Shown piece by piece: positions 31,769 through 45,100 of a DNA stretch of 64,000 bases. The first letter of the stretch is position 1. Every line of letters begins with the position of its first letter. The notes beneath the pieces were generated by a model. It did no database searches, had not been told where the DNA came from, and saw only the letters and a program-made list of their open reading frames with translations. The translations under genes and the position numbers were made by a program. The DNA lies in contig JAJEKV010000012.1 in the NCBI GenBank assembly GCA_021234155.1, forward strand, positions 7,964,448 to 8,028,447, written 5' to 3'. This stretch comes from Isoetes taiwanensis (taxonomy: Eukaryota; Streptophyta; Lycopodiopsida; Isoetales; Isoetaceae).

Positions 31769-31979
31769 GGTGGAACGGATAGTAGTGCACCTTATACTCA
31801 AACGAGAAAGTTGCCGAGCATGTACACCGCCTTGTCCCGGCCATAGATGTGGAGGTACCAGTCGTAATGGGCTTCCCAGGCTATAGAGGTTGGCAAGATG
31901 CAGGTTCGGTGAATAGCTAGGGAACTTGATGTAACACCTGAATCCGTATCTGAAACTCGGTGACATGATCGCTCAGTCT

Positions 31980-33450
31980 AAATTACTTAGTGAATAATTA
32001 AAACTGATGACGGGTTTTAATGACTCAATTTTGTATGTTTGTCCTCAATTATTACTTGCTTTCTTATCATGAATATCACCACGGGGATCTTCTATAGCAT
32101 GTACATATCTAAAAAATGCATTATAGATCCAAGAAATGTGTTCAATATTGCCATTTGTGCAACTCGAGTTGTCACAAATCCCTTCTAAACAAGGCCTAGA
32201 ACTTATGGTACATCCAACTTCGCAGGGCTAGAACTAAAGAAATGTCTTCACTGCGATAAATTTCTTGTAGGAATAATTGGTTCAAGCTTTAGTAAAAAGA
32301 AGAAATTAGCCCATACAAAGAACACACAAATGTCTACTTGAAAGACATGCTACAAATGGATGGAACAATTATTACTTTTAGCATATGCTATCTATTGGCC
32401 TCTTCATGCAGCACATTGTCACCCTTTCCTGAAGGACATAGCTTACTCCTAGTAGAAGCTCCTTAATTACCGCCCTCGTCTATTTTGTATTACGAACGAC
32501 AAAAAATGCCATGTCACCAATTTTTACTAAATTGTACATTATTATGTCAGCTGCTAACATTTGTGCTCTGCCATGTTGTAATGACCTGCGAAAAACTCTT
32601 TCAGTACTTATACTACTGACTCTTTGATTGTTTGTTATTTAGTTGACCATTCATCCTGTTAATACAAAATGGACCTTTCATCGATTTCGTTTACATATGT
32701 CCTATTTGTTTTCTAACTCCTTAAGTTGCCATAACCAGATTCTCCTTGGAGTCCATGCAATAATGTGCAATCTTCAACTAGCAGATTGACCCTAAGTTTT
32801 GAACCACTATTGAAAACTCTAGTTTTACTAGGTCCACATGTACTTTATTCAGAGATCACAAAAAAGCCTATATGTAGATCTGTGGAGGTGTGATTTTACT
32901 GATTGATGATGTTGTTTTTAAGTGGACGGGGAACACCCACTATTGTTTTTTTAAGGAGCTGTGGTTTTTGTTTTCTAGGAGGTGTGATTTTTTTAGGAGG
33001 GATGTTTTTTCTTAAAGGAACTGTGGTTTTTGTTTTTTGAGGTGTATTGTTTTTAAGAAAGTGTAGTTTTTAGAGATGTGGTTTATAAGTAAGTGTAGTT
33101 TTTAAGGAGGTGTCTTTTTGGGAAGTATGGTTCTCTAAAGTGGTGTGATTTCTTAAGGTTCTTTATAGATAATTTTATAAGCACCACCATACAATCATTG
33201 CCCTACTCATCCATATGACTCACCATGAAGTATCCATGTTGTCATTACATGCCCTGCGTCAAAATGTCCTCATGTTTATAAAAAGATAGAATATAATGGC
33301 ATATGAAGATCCCAAATTGAATGGACTTGAATTGAACATTAACATCCATGAGGACTAACAAGTCTATCAGACCCAACTAGCCTCCATGGTGGGGAAGTCG
33401 TCTATCCATCACCAGCTAGCACTTGTGTAAACCTCAGTGGATTCTAGCTG
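31980..33450. other. Non-coding interval with a G/T-rich repeat
   Basis: No gene seen. At about 32930-33150 short variants of GGAGGTGTGATTTTT and GAGCTGTGGTTTTTGTTTT are repeated about ten times. Confidence 0.4.
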
Positions 33451-33933
33451 GTTAGAACCTCCAGGTTGCTTAAGACGACCTATGCAAAATTTGAAAAATG
33501 GCATCAATTAATCCCTAAATCAAAATGAGGTAGTTGCACTCAGATCTGAATATCTCGACCTGCGCTGATCTTTTTTAAATGTTTTTTGAAGGAACAATCA
33601 AAGAAAAGTTGTGGTGAGATGTGGGGAGAAAATTGGCTCAATTTGGATATGGGATGACTGAGAAAACCGGGATCAAATTTAGAAGAAAATTTGGCCAGTG
33701 CACTTCCCCGAGACAAAACAAGGTTTGCACACTCAAATGATGATATCTCGACTTAATATTTTCGGATTGTTTTGAAATGTCTATCAGAGAAAAGTGTGGA
33801 AACATATGGGAAAAAGCTTGGCCTGATTTGAAACTGGGATGCTGGAGAAAAATGAGTTCAAAGTGGATCAAGAATTTTGTTAGTGAACTGTCACAGAAAA
33901 ATATATTTATGTTATTTTATTCTATGCTTGAAG

Positions 33934-34085
33934 TGGCTCAAACATGCCATGTGGGCTCTAACATGCCACATAGGCTCCAACATGCCAAGGTGGCTCCAAC
34001 ATGCCATGTGGGATCCAACATGCCAAGATGGCTCAAACACGCCACCTAGGCTCCAACAGGCCAAGGTGGCTCCAACATTCCAATT
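33934..34085 (+). repeat. 19-bp minisatellite (GCTCCAACATGCCAAGGTG)
   Basis: About eight imperfect units. The same family forms arrays at about 36826-36930, 37055-37250 and 37560-37755, where CCAAGGTG alternates with CCACCTAG and CCACATGG. The flank ATTAATGGCCTAAAAA follows two of the arrays (34091 and 36943), so larger blocks were duplicated together. Confidence 0.8.
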
Positions 34086-34134
34086 CAAACATTAATGGCC
34101 TAAAAATGCCATTTCTAATGGAATATTTATTAAC

Positions 34135-36768
34135 ACTAGAGTGGTCCCGGGGACCATTCCTGGTCCATGGACCAGAATTGATCCAGTTGACCCACTGCCA
34201 CTTAAACCAATATATCTGAGAATAGAAGTTTCAATTTCGCGATATATCGCCACCATATCATCTTTACTTGATTCTTAATGACCTTTGAGAATTTCAAGAT
34301 ATGAACTTACCTATATGTTGTAGTGATTGTTCAAATATTAGAGAATTTGACAGTTTCTGCAACAGTCCAAAACTGCATTCTTGGGTTTTCTTAGCATAAA
34401 CAGGCCTAGATCTTGGTAAAATTGGAAGTATTTGTCTATTTATGATAGAACACATTGATTTGTATGTTTTCAGCTTTGGTTGCTATCATCTAACATCCGT
34501 GGAAGCCGACAAATCCTATTTTGTTCAAAAATACTGCTTGCGCTTTAGGAATTATTTCTCTCTTATTATTACAAGTTTTGGCTTAGTTCTTATGGCCATG
34601 GGTTCTTAACTATATGAAGTACAATCTCATGTTTTTTTGGAGTGTTCATAAGTTATATCAACTTCAAAATCTAAAAGAGAATTTCCTATACAGAATTTAG
34701 GACAAAATTATATGTTAAAATGCTCCAAAATCACTCCCTGTAAGTATCACGAGGGTAACAAATGATGCATTCTTCTTATATCTACATAGAAAATTACTCT
34801 ATCAACTTGCATATAGTGTAATTAGGGTCTAACCATGCAATTAACTAGATTTAAAGATGATGTACAGCCATAGGATTAACACATTAGAGGTTAAAAATTT
34901 GAGTTAATTCCAAAATTATAGGCTAAAAACTCATCACTTACTAGCTAGTGATATTTATTGATGAATGAAAGTGAAGATCGTGAAGTTTAAGTATAAGAAT
35001 AAAAAATTAATTCATATTACCTTCGATGCGTCTTTCTCAGCTTTGTAGAGAACATGCTACATTTCTCCAAATGGTTCAAAATATGACAAGGGACATATAT
35101 ATAGGTCCCTTATATAGGTTGTGTGGCTTTCTTGCAAAAACATACGGAGAAGCATGATTATTTTTTTCCAGTATAAAACTGCTATATCCATTGCTGCTAC
35201 AAATCATTAGAGTTTTAGTAGGATAATGTTACAAGTAGGCCATTTCATGTACACTATATTTTTCATGAATGCGGGCCTTCCTTTGCAATATAACTCTCTA
35301 TTTTCATATTGAAATAACGTATGATTTGAAAGATATGAATATAATCAAAATGAACCATTTATGATCCATAACTAGACCAATTATATATAGCATATATCTC
35401 TCACTAACCCTATTCATTTTGTCCCCATAATGATACCATGGTTTTTTACCTTTAATAACATAATTTTTGAAAGGTGTGAGTGGAAGTCCATGTAGATTCA
35501 ATTGGCGAATAAGTACTCCATAAATTCACAGTTGTTTGTGCTTAAACATTGCCCTCAAATTATGCAAGCTCGTCTAACCAATTAATTTCATCCTATAAAG
35601 AATTGTACGCATAAACTATATTCTAAAGTTGAGATCAAAATTGATTAAGTTGTTATCTCTATTAATTTTTAAACTTCCAGTCCTGTGGACCAATAATGGT
35701 CTGCAAGTGGAACTGCACATAGCAGTCTAACTTGACTTTTTATAGTCATAAAATTCCATATTTTTCTTTGAATTTTTGCATTGATTTCATGACATGGGAC
35801 ATTTTGAGAATGTGATTTTTCAAAGTCACATATCGAGGCATAAATCTAGAATAAACATAGAAGACATATTTGAATTTGATGCTATAAAGTTTAATCCAAA
35901 TCTCAAGCTTATGATCAACAAATATTTTCATTACTAAAGTAAATCAAAAGCAATTCATATCCCAAGATTCAACTCGAGATCAATTAACATAAGGAAGTTA
36001 TTGATTTTAAATGGACCTATGGACCAGTAATGGGCTCAGGTACAGAAACCTTTCTTGATTTCTTGTGTTTTTAAGGAGCTTGTTTTTGCATTGGTTTCAT
36101 ATCATTTTAAACTTTTCATAGTATGATTTTTTAGAGGATATCATAGAGTAAGTTTTGCTCTATATGGGGAAATATTAATCATTATTACAAGTTACCTAAA
36201 ATTAAGATAAAAAATGAAAGTCCAAACATCAAATTCAAGGTCAGCCAATATTTTTGTGGGATGGAGGAACTTGTCAATTGCTTATATATCAAATATTAGC
36301 TCAAAATGCATTTCTTTGTAAAAGTTGTTGTATTTAAACTACAACTGCCTTCTAGGAACCATAATTGGTTCTGAGGAGGCAAAAAGCAGTTTTGACCCTG
36401 TCATATTTGAATGGCCCTATCTTTCTTCACATATTTCAGATTGATATGTGGTTTTTTGTTTCGTTTTCCCTATCTCGTGTAGAAAAATATCATGGTAATC
36501 AAAAAATTTGAAAAAATTGTTTTGTCGAGACAGTTTGACTTTATGTAAACATCAAGCTTTTGGTGCTTGACCCCCCTGAGTTTGCTAGAGTATAACTTAC
36601 AAGAATGGAGGCATATATATATTTTAGGTATTTTTCTAGTGGATCATAACTGCCACATATGAACTCATAGGAAGCATTTGAATAGATTTTGTACCATTAA
36701 TTTTATATGAATTTTAAAGTGAACACTTCAAATGGACCATTTCTGGTCCATCACCTGACCACTCTAGT
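34135..36768. mobile_element. Nested 2.6-kb element with ACTAGAGTGGTC inverted ends
   Basis: Perfect 12-bp ends lie at 34135-34146 and 36757-36768. It interrupts the sequence TTTCTAATGGAATATTTATTAA...TTTATTGATTTTATATG, found uninterrupted near 36964-37005. Motifs related to GGACCANNNNTGGTCC occur near both ends and at about 35690, 36015 and 36358. Non-coding and AT-rich. The family is uncertain and no clear target duplication is seen. Confidence 0.6.
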
Positions 36769-37243
36769 ATGGCTTTATTGATTTTATATGTTATTTTTTA
36801 TGGTTCAAATATTATGACCTGGTTGTCTCCAATATGCCAAGGTGGCTCAAACATGCCACATGGGTCCCAATATGCCAAGATGGCTCAAACACGCCATCTA
36901 CGCTCCAACATGCCAAGGTGACACCAAGATTCCATTTCAAACATTAATGGCCTAAAAACGCCATTTCTAATGAAATATTTATTAATAGTTTCATTGATTT
37001 CATGTGTTTTCTTTTTGATGGTTCAAATGTTGTGCCTCTAGGATCTATCGTGCCACCTGGTTGGCTCCAACATGCCACATGGGCTCTAATATGCCAAGAT
37101 GGCTCAAACATGCCACGTGGGCTCCAACATGCCACCTAGGCTCCAACATGTCTAAGGTGCTTAAACATGCCACCTAGGCTCCAACATATGAAGGTAGCTC
37201 AACTATGCCACGTTGGCTCCAACATGCCAAGTTGGCTCCAACC

Positions 37244-37405
37244 AGTGTTGTCACGTACTTAGTGTACAGTACTTGTACAGTACGTCTTCCAAGGTACTTT
37301 ACCATTTACGTTCTTTAGAGTTTTTTTGTACGTTACGTACGTTTGCCATGTGTTGTTCTGATTTTATGTACAGTAGGTACAGTACATTACGTCCGGAAAA
37401 TTTAT
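37244..37405. repeat. GTAC-rich palindromic patch
   Basis: TGTACAGTACTTGTACAGTACG and later GTACGTTACGTACG and TACAGTAGGTACAGTAC: many overlapping GTAC/ACGT palindromes in about 160 bp. Confidence 0.6.
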
Positions 37406-37757
37406 AAAGTTTTGTTTATGTAAATTTTGCAATTTTGCACTTAAGGTTAGATTTTTTTGAGGAGTTCCTAAAAGATCTGAACTAAAAGGAGTTGGTTAAG
37501 AGGTCTGGCTGGTCAAATAAGAACCTGCAATAAAAAGTTCATGTAAATGGATTGAAATTAGTACATGCCAAGTGGGCTCTAACATGCCACATGGGCTCAA
37601 ACATGTCATGCGGGCTCCAATATGGCAAGGTGGCTCAGACATGCCACATGGGTTCCAACATGCCACCTAGGCTCCAACATGCCAAGGTGGCTCAAGCATG
37701 CCACCTAAGCTCTGACATGCCAAGGTGGCTCAAACATGCCATCTAGGCTCCAACATG

Positions 37758-37806
37758 CTCTCCCTCTCTCTCTCCCCCTTCCTTGCTCCCTCCCTCCCTC
37801 TCTCTA
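37758..37806 (+). repeat. Pyrimidine (CT/CCCT) simple repeat
   Basis: Imperfect CTCTCTCCC and CTCCCTCCCTC run. Confidence 0.8.
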
Positions 37807-38400
37807 ATTAATTTTGATAGAAGAGTTGGCTCCCCAAGTCGAACAAGGCCAGGACTTTAGGCAGCTGCCTCAATAGTAGAGAGAGGCCAGACCCCAGGAT
37901 ACGGACTCCAGAAAGGTTGTCGAGGTAGCCTTTCCTCATAGCGCTCCTCCGGGAGACCGTGTGCTAATGCCCTCCTCCTGGCTCGGTTCCCCCTATCCGA
38001 CCGTTGAATCCTTCGTTCAAGCAACCAAAATCCAAGATCAGTCTGGGAGAACTTAATAAACCATGGAGCGTCCGGATGACGAGAGAAACCCAAGTATTTT
38101 CTCGTTCGGGCAGTATAGAGGCTCTTTTTGTCGACCCTTTTTGTCTCAGGGAAGTGCACTGGCCAAATTTTCTTCCAAATTTGAACCCAATTTTCTCAGA
38201 TATCCCAGATGCAAATTGAACCAAATTTTTTCCTCTGGCTGTTCCTCCAAAAATCATCCGAAAAGATCAACACAGCTCGAGATATTCAGATCTGAGTGCA
38301 ACTAGCTCAGTTTACTTTAGAGATCCTAATGTAATTGATGCCTTTTGAGCTTTAGAGATCCTAATGTAATTGATGCCTTAAGAAACTTGGAGGTTCTAAC

Positions 38401-39545
38401 ACACCATATCCATATCAAAGCATGCGTGTGAACTAACACACCCGAGAAGTGTTGCTTTGTATATGCATATCCCAAAATAATTCAGTGGGCAGGGGAGAGG
38501 AAGACAAGTCATAAGATCAGATCTTGCAGGACGCATTAGACTTTCTAACAAGGTCAATAATTCCTACTCTTTTGGGCACTTCTATTAAAGATAGTCTGCA
38601 TATAATTAGCCTTGACTCCTAATTGCCACAACGGGAGGAGGATATATCCAAACACCTTTCCATTAGTTCCTCTTGCTTTGGTCTTCAAATTACAACTTCT
38701 TGACCATGTCCCAAGTGCAAGCGACCAAAACTCGATGTCCATAATGTAAATCCTTCAATAACCTAGCAATACACATGGTTTACGTTTTAGAGGCCATATC
38801 CTAGTAAGATTTGACCAGGATCTTGCGTACTGTCATCACGTAGAGGGAGAGTGTTGAAGCCAGAAGACAGGCCCTTAAAACCTTCCAGAAGCAGCTTGTT
38901 CCAAATATCCTCTCCATATGGCCCTGGCAACGGACAGGCAACTTCCGCACTCTGGAACTGTGAATTGGCTCTTTCAATGGGCTTAAAACATTGATATTAT
39001 CCTGGAGACCAAGTTTCATGGGTAGAAGACCACCCTTCTCCAAGAAGTGCCAAAGTAGCTCATATCCAACACATTGCCGAATTTTCTGTGCTCTTTCCGG
39101 CCGCTAATCCTCCATTCGATCTCGAGGAAGGAGAAAAAAAGAGGAAGGAATGGCAGATGATACCACGTGGCGGGGATTGAATCCAGACCGTCAAATTTAG
39201 GGCGTGGTCCATTACAAAACATTATAATATAAGATATATTGCTGACTAACTTGTCCTTGTTCTAGAAGTTTTTGCTTAAGATGATTAACACCTATTATCT
39301 CAATATAGAAATATAGATAACAAAAGCTTATTTTTGTGTACTATTAAGAAGTGAAAGGCTCTTCTGAAAAAAATTAAGTTCCTGCCAACAACTTTAGTTC
39401 AACATGCAAATGACTGTATTGCACCATTTTTATAGGGTGCTGATCCTGCTGGGTTTTACGGATTTTGTTATGGGACTATTTTGCATGTCGCCGTAATTAG
39501 TTGTTAGTGTTTTTTCAAATTGCAATTGAATTCAAATCAAATCAG
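38401..39545. other. Interval with short unrecognised minus-strand frames
   Basis: Frames at 38554-38742, 38801-39043 and 39016-39222 (minus) could be decayed coding, but no motif is recognised. No repeat structure seen. Confidence 0.25.
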
Positions 39546-39610
39546 AGTCGTTGCAGCCACATCATAAAGTTGTTCTTTGGGTGCTTGTCAATGGTCAACC
39601 ACTTTACGAG
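39546..39610 (+). pseudogene. GILT-like exon with VNGQPLYE motif
   Basis: Acceptor AAATCAG|AGT and donor TACGAG|GTTTGT enclose LQPHHKVVLWVLVNGQPLYE, matching the GILT segment LQPPHKYVPWVVVNGQPLY. It is on the same strand as the exons at 17338 and 18052 but over 21 kb away. The exon in between (GKELELKYAAET-like) and the final exon were not found. Confidence 0.65.
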
Positions 39611-42166
39611 GTTTGTATTGCGTTTTTGTTTCCCGTGGTTAATCTACAAAAAGGCTCAGACATGTTCTCTTATTATGCATCATCGTCTGGAAATTCTAAA
39701 TTGACATTGTCAATATATTTATGTTGTATATGTCACAAACCTGTTCCTGTCAGTTTGCCATCATCCTTCAATGCTCAAATAATTGGAAAACAGGGGAACA
39801 AATAACAAGAACTGGAATCGTTGGAGCCTGATCTTCTGGTCTCTTTTCCTCTTTCGAATGCACTCAGTTGGATCGTGATGAGATATGTGCCCATTCCATT
39901 GCAAGGTACGTCATCATATCTCTGTTGTTTCAAGGTGCAAGTTTGAAGTTTTTTGTTTCTGGTATGATGTAGAGTATTCAAAGAAATATTGTAATTTCTA
40001 CATTATTTAAAGAAAACATAGGTTTAGGTTGTTCATATCTGTGGTTTCTTAGTGGAGTTTTTGAGTAATAGAAAGATCCATAGTGGTGATAGAATTCACT
40101 ATGCATTTTTTTTGTGTGTTTTAAAATGGAACAGACATGATAGCCTTTAACAGGACAATCTTATGCCAGCTGCATATTTTTGCCTGAATACTCTGGTTAT
40201 GATTTTTTGAACATGTGCCTGAGGCAGACATTGTTGACTGCCAGTGGAGGGGTATTGGTCATTCATTACTTAGTCACAACTGAGATAGAAGATTGTAACA
40301 TCTTTTGAGTTTCTTTCTTGCAGGTATGCAACTGTGGAGGGCAACTATGAGAGCATGCAGGACAGCTATCGTGCAAAACGAGTTTCAAATACATGTGGTA
40401 TGACATTCTCCAACGGTCTTAAGCATAACAAGCTTTTGCCAACCTAGGATCCAATTTCCCTATGCTATGCATTTCAATAATCCTTCATTGTTCCAAAATG
40501 CATGCCTGCATCTCTAGAATCATTTTATCTCTATTCTTATTGTTGTCTCATCTTCTGAACTATTTTATGATTGGACGAGATTCTTCAAGGTGCATTATCT
40601 ACTCTACTTTCCTGCTTAAACATTGTTTGGCTTTATTTCGCTTGCTTCCAGTCTTGATAATTTGGGTGTGACAAATAATCAACAACATCTTGAAAGAGGC
40701 CATGCCTCTTCATTGCCTCTTTTATTTGTTCCACTTCATTAAATTTTTGTACGATTGCCTTATCATGTTCAGATTCTTTTTCGCAAATATGAATCAACAT
40801 TGGTTGCTAATACATAACATATCTTTGACAACAATTGTTTGCTTTGCTTATTCTTTTCCCTAAATCTGAATACAGGAGTTCTTATCTTATCTTATCTTGA
40901 TCCTCTCGAGTCAACATATATTATTGCATTTATATTTTGCATTCTCTTCTTAAATCCATTACCTGCTTGAGATGAGGTTTTTGCAGGCTGACGGCATTCA
41001 GCAAAACCATTGCTTACACCAGTTTCTTTGATCATCATCTTGCTCATGCAACACCAAATCTGAGCTAGCTTGTCCATCTTAATTATACTGAAGCCATCTA
41101 AGCTAAAATTGATTTTCTTTGACATAAGTAGCTGGTACTAGTCATCTTGAGAATGCAACAGCTCATGCTTTTTATTGCATGGATGATGGCCGCAATATTT
41201 AACTACTGTTAAGGACCTCTATAAAGTTTGATGCACGCAGTCATAACATGGAAGATTTTGTCATAAACTAGTTCTTCCTGGATGCACAGAAATTAAAATA
41301 GCATAAATTATAGTAAGTTGCATCTGATAAACTCTTCATGGACATAGACCAAAACCTTAACATGCAATGATATTCCACCATTATTTGGCATCAAGTCCAG
41401 GAACACATAGATTGAAGTACAACAAAAGATATTTCTCAAGACACCGATATTTCATTCTATTCAGAAAGCTCAAGCCTGCTCTCCGAGAATGTTATTTGCC
41501 TTCTTCTAAGGCAAATAGACAAACTAAATTATTATATCCAAATTTTAAATGAAGGAAACTCTAGCATGTTGCCATTTAAAGTCTCTTATGTATGAGTTCC
41601 AAAAATTCTAACATAAAAGTCCTATCATATCCGTGAAACCAATCATAAACATATCCCATTCTCAAGCTGTTTAGGTTGAAAAAGTAACAACAGGATCTGA
41701 CTGTACAGAAGTTTGTAATCTGCCTTACGAGAATAAACATCAATTCAGGCAGTAGAGATAATAAAATGTTAAATGAATAAAATTTCAATTGAATCTGTAG
41801 GCAACCATGTCTTCTGCTACTGGATTCACCATCTACATGCTTCAATCTACAATCCTAACTTATTCTCAAATTCTCAATTCTCAAATGTTGTATACTTTCT
41901 AGAATCTTATCCTCAATGTTTCCACATGGTTGTTGCTATCGTTCATGTAACATGCTTTCTCTAGCTATTCAATTCTTCCATCTCAACATATAAATGTCCT
42001 AATTGTGAATCTTGTACATGTTGAGGAAGAAATAGTTGCATATCATCGTCCTTAGAAGAAACCAAATGCAAGAAAACAACAAATGAAATTGAAAACATCA
42101 CATAAACCTTTGCTACACCACCAAAAAGGGCTACAACAACCTCATACTCTACCCTTCTAAAACTTA
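39611..42166. other. Non-coding interval with one possible exon
   Basis: A spliceable piece at about 40324-40399 (TTCTTGCAG|GT...TGTG|GTATG) reads YATVEGNYESMQDSYRAKRV, not recognised. The remainder is AT-rich with no identified features. Confidence 0.25.
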
Positions 42167-45100
42167 CTAGTAACGGTGCCCGGCGTTGCCGGGCATAAGT
42201 AGTTTCTTATGTAGGTAGCGATAAAATTTTAAGGATCTTCTTAACAATCTATTAAATTTAAAAGTGAAATGGGAATTTTTTTATTAGATAGGTAGAAAGA
42301 TAAGATTAGAAAGAAGATACTATGTTTTATGTTCATATTTGCAGTTTGGTATGTATTTACATTACAATTGCTGTCGTATTTGCATTATAATAAGAAGATT
42401 CCTAGATGGGGAGGTGTGGCACATGAAGACATAATGATAAGATAATACCGACTTGATCAAATTATGATGATAAAAAAACTTCATGCCAGCAAAATGTTGA
42501 TTGGTTTTCCTAAAGTTTGGGAGTTTTTCTTTTTTTTTTTTTTTTTGGGGGTTGGTGGTTTCTTGAAAAAAGTTCCTCTGTGGGCCAAAAATAAAAAAAC
42601 CAAGAAATATGATTCATATGACTCTGGAGGGGGTATGATTTTGAAGAGGCTTCTTTTATGGGCTCATATTGTAGGTGTCGAGGCATTGCCTGTTCGGAAA
42701 AGATATACCATATACTATTCATGATGTCCGCTCTAAGATTGAACAGGTAGATTTTCTTGTGTATGTGATATTTCCGTGAACACGACACTTGTGTTCAAAC
42801 ATGCAAATAATCAAAGCCTTAGAAGCCTTAGGCTGATGACATTGCTTAGATAATGTTGTTCTTGACTTTAGCTTATATTATAAGGACAGAATTGAGATAA
42901 CCATGAGTCTTAATGATGTGTTGATATTGATATAGTGATCATGATGTTCGACCAATATACCTTTATTGTATCCATTTCAATGGAGGATGAATTAGGATTA
43001 TGAACATTTTTTCTTTTGCACTTGGCAAATAGGATAAGAACATTGAACTGGTACAAAGCCCTTATAATTCTCATAGTCATACATATAGATTTAGTTGGCC
43101 ATCTCCATACTCTTCCGAATCTTCCAAACAATTCTTAGTTGATACAATTGTGTGCAATTTTAGACCTTTAAGTGCTTGAAAACATTGATTATGGAATCTT
43201 ATTTGGCATTTGGACACAAAGCTTTGATCCAAACTGAATAAAACTTTGGAGCCACACTCTAAATAACCATCTCCTTTTATACTAAGACATGATAAACATC
43301 CAATTGTATGAAGTTGGTACTTTGTGGAAGCAAAGTTAAATTTGGAGCCACACTCTAAGTAACACATTTCCCTTGTACTAAAACATAATAAACATCCAAA
43401 TGTACGAAGTTGGTATGGATGCAAAATTGCTTGTTTGAAACGTCGTGATATTATTCTGAATCATCATCGTATTCCCCTACAATATTGCCCTTTGTGACTT
43501 AAAATTATAGCCCTCAAGTTTCATCGCCTCATTTAAAATGTCTATTCATTGCAACGATTGTGTCAACCTTGTAAATACTATGGCATTATTGCAAAGCCAT
43601 GCATCAATAACATTTTGTTCGACATTGCATATGCAATGGATTGGCATACAAATGTATGAATTAGCATTAATAGAATTGGCATATAACTATTTGAATCGAA
43701 GAAATCTAGCAACAAATGTCTCAAGAATTTATGGGGCTAAAATCAACTCCTTAAGCAATGGCTTGTAACTTTTATTTTTAGAAGACGGTGCCAATAATTG
43801 AACCAAACATAATGTAGAAGCAAAAATAAAGAGAACATTGTAATTCAAAAATAGAAAATTACATTAAGCCGTCGGCATATCTTAAGCATATTGTAGATTT
43901 AGAGAATCTATCAACACACCGGGGAAATGATATTTGGGTATGCGAAAATGGGCGATGCATGTCGATCTACAATTTTTAAATGCATCCGCAACAACCTACT
44001 ACTCCTTGAAGCAAGAAGAAAATGATGTTTTGATTTGCAATACGACTCGAATGCTCGCCAATGTCACTCCATAATGCAATTTATTTCCGCAATAACTTTT
44101 TCGATCCTTGAAGCAAGAATAAAATGATGTCTATCACTCAATTCAACCCTGTCATACCTTGAGAACCACGGTTACTTGGACTCTAGGAAGGCCTCGTTAG
44201 ATGTAGATGTGTCGAAAAGAATGTGGAAGTTAAAAGCGAGAGAAAAACATGTAGCGCATACGATAAATCTAGACATCCTTACATTTAATATGACTGCGAG
44301 AATGCTCGCTTGTGGTGGAATGCTCTACTTGTGGCAATTGATTATGGAAAATAATTATGTGATTAAACATGAGCAAATTTTCTCACCTTGAATGGAGAAT
44401 GCATGAAGCGCCCATGATGTCCTCAATAGAGAATGTATAAACTTGTGACATGCATGAAGGCGGTTGATACGCATAGCATATTTTTGCTTCATTGTTGCGG
44501 GTTTTCAAAAGATGGATTATTTGCGGAGAGAATATTCGAGAGGAGGTACGGGTTCTTGGATGAATATAACAGTGAGCCAAGGAAAACCAAGTAGGCAGAG
44601 AATCTACATTTCTTGGATGAATAATGGTGAGCCAAGGGAAACCAAGTAGGCAGAGAATTTACATCCGCTTGTGGCTATTTCAGTAGATACAAATATCTTA
44701 GTTTTATTGTTGTTTAGCCAATTGTGCGGGGAAAGTCATCTTAGAAAATTTGAGTTTACTTGTACCCATACAACCCGTAAGATGCACCGCATCTTTGGCT
44801 AACTGAAAATTTTCATAATCATCTTGATCAACTTGTTTGCATGATGGTGGTAATGTGCACTGCTCAAGGAGCAGCGATTTCGCTTGATTGGTCGGAAGAA
44901 ATCTTTTCAAAGTAGTTAAGTTTATAGGATGTACGGTGATGGGCAAGGCAAGAACTCAACGAACTCATTTCAAATTTGAAAGTCGACTCAAAAGTAGGAG
45001 TGGTACCGCCAAATCTATCAAGAAGTTCTTGGATGAATATACTTGTGAGCCAAGGAAAACCAAGTAGGCGAGAGAATCTACATTTCTTTGGATGAATATA

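Larger units (their letters stand above)
33451..38400. mobile_element. 4.95-kb foldback element with ~270-bp terminal inverted repeats
   Basis: The left arm (33451-33720) starts GTTAGAACCTCC and runs through GGCATCAATTA, GTTGCACTCAGATCTGAATA and CCAGTGCACTTCCC. The right arm (38138-38400) is its inverted copy, with a 29-bp duplication (TAGAGATCCTAATGTAATTG) near 38310-38375. No transposase is visible. Long inverted ends without coding fit a foldback or Mutator-like non-autonomous element. I could not see a target duplication. Confidence 0.65.

Noticed and set aside
33777-34219. Cys/His-rich peptides with repeated MPRWLKHA-like units
   Set aside because: Translations of the 19-bp minisatellite; three frames give similar repeats.
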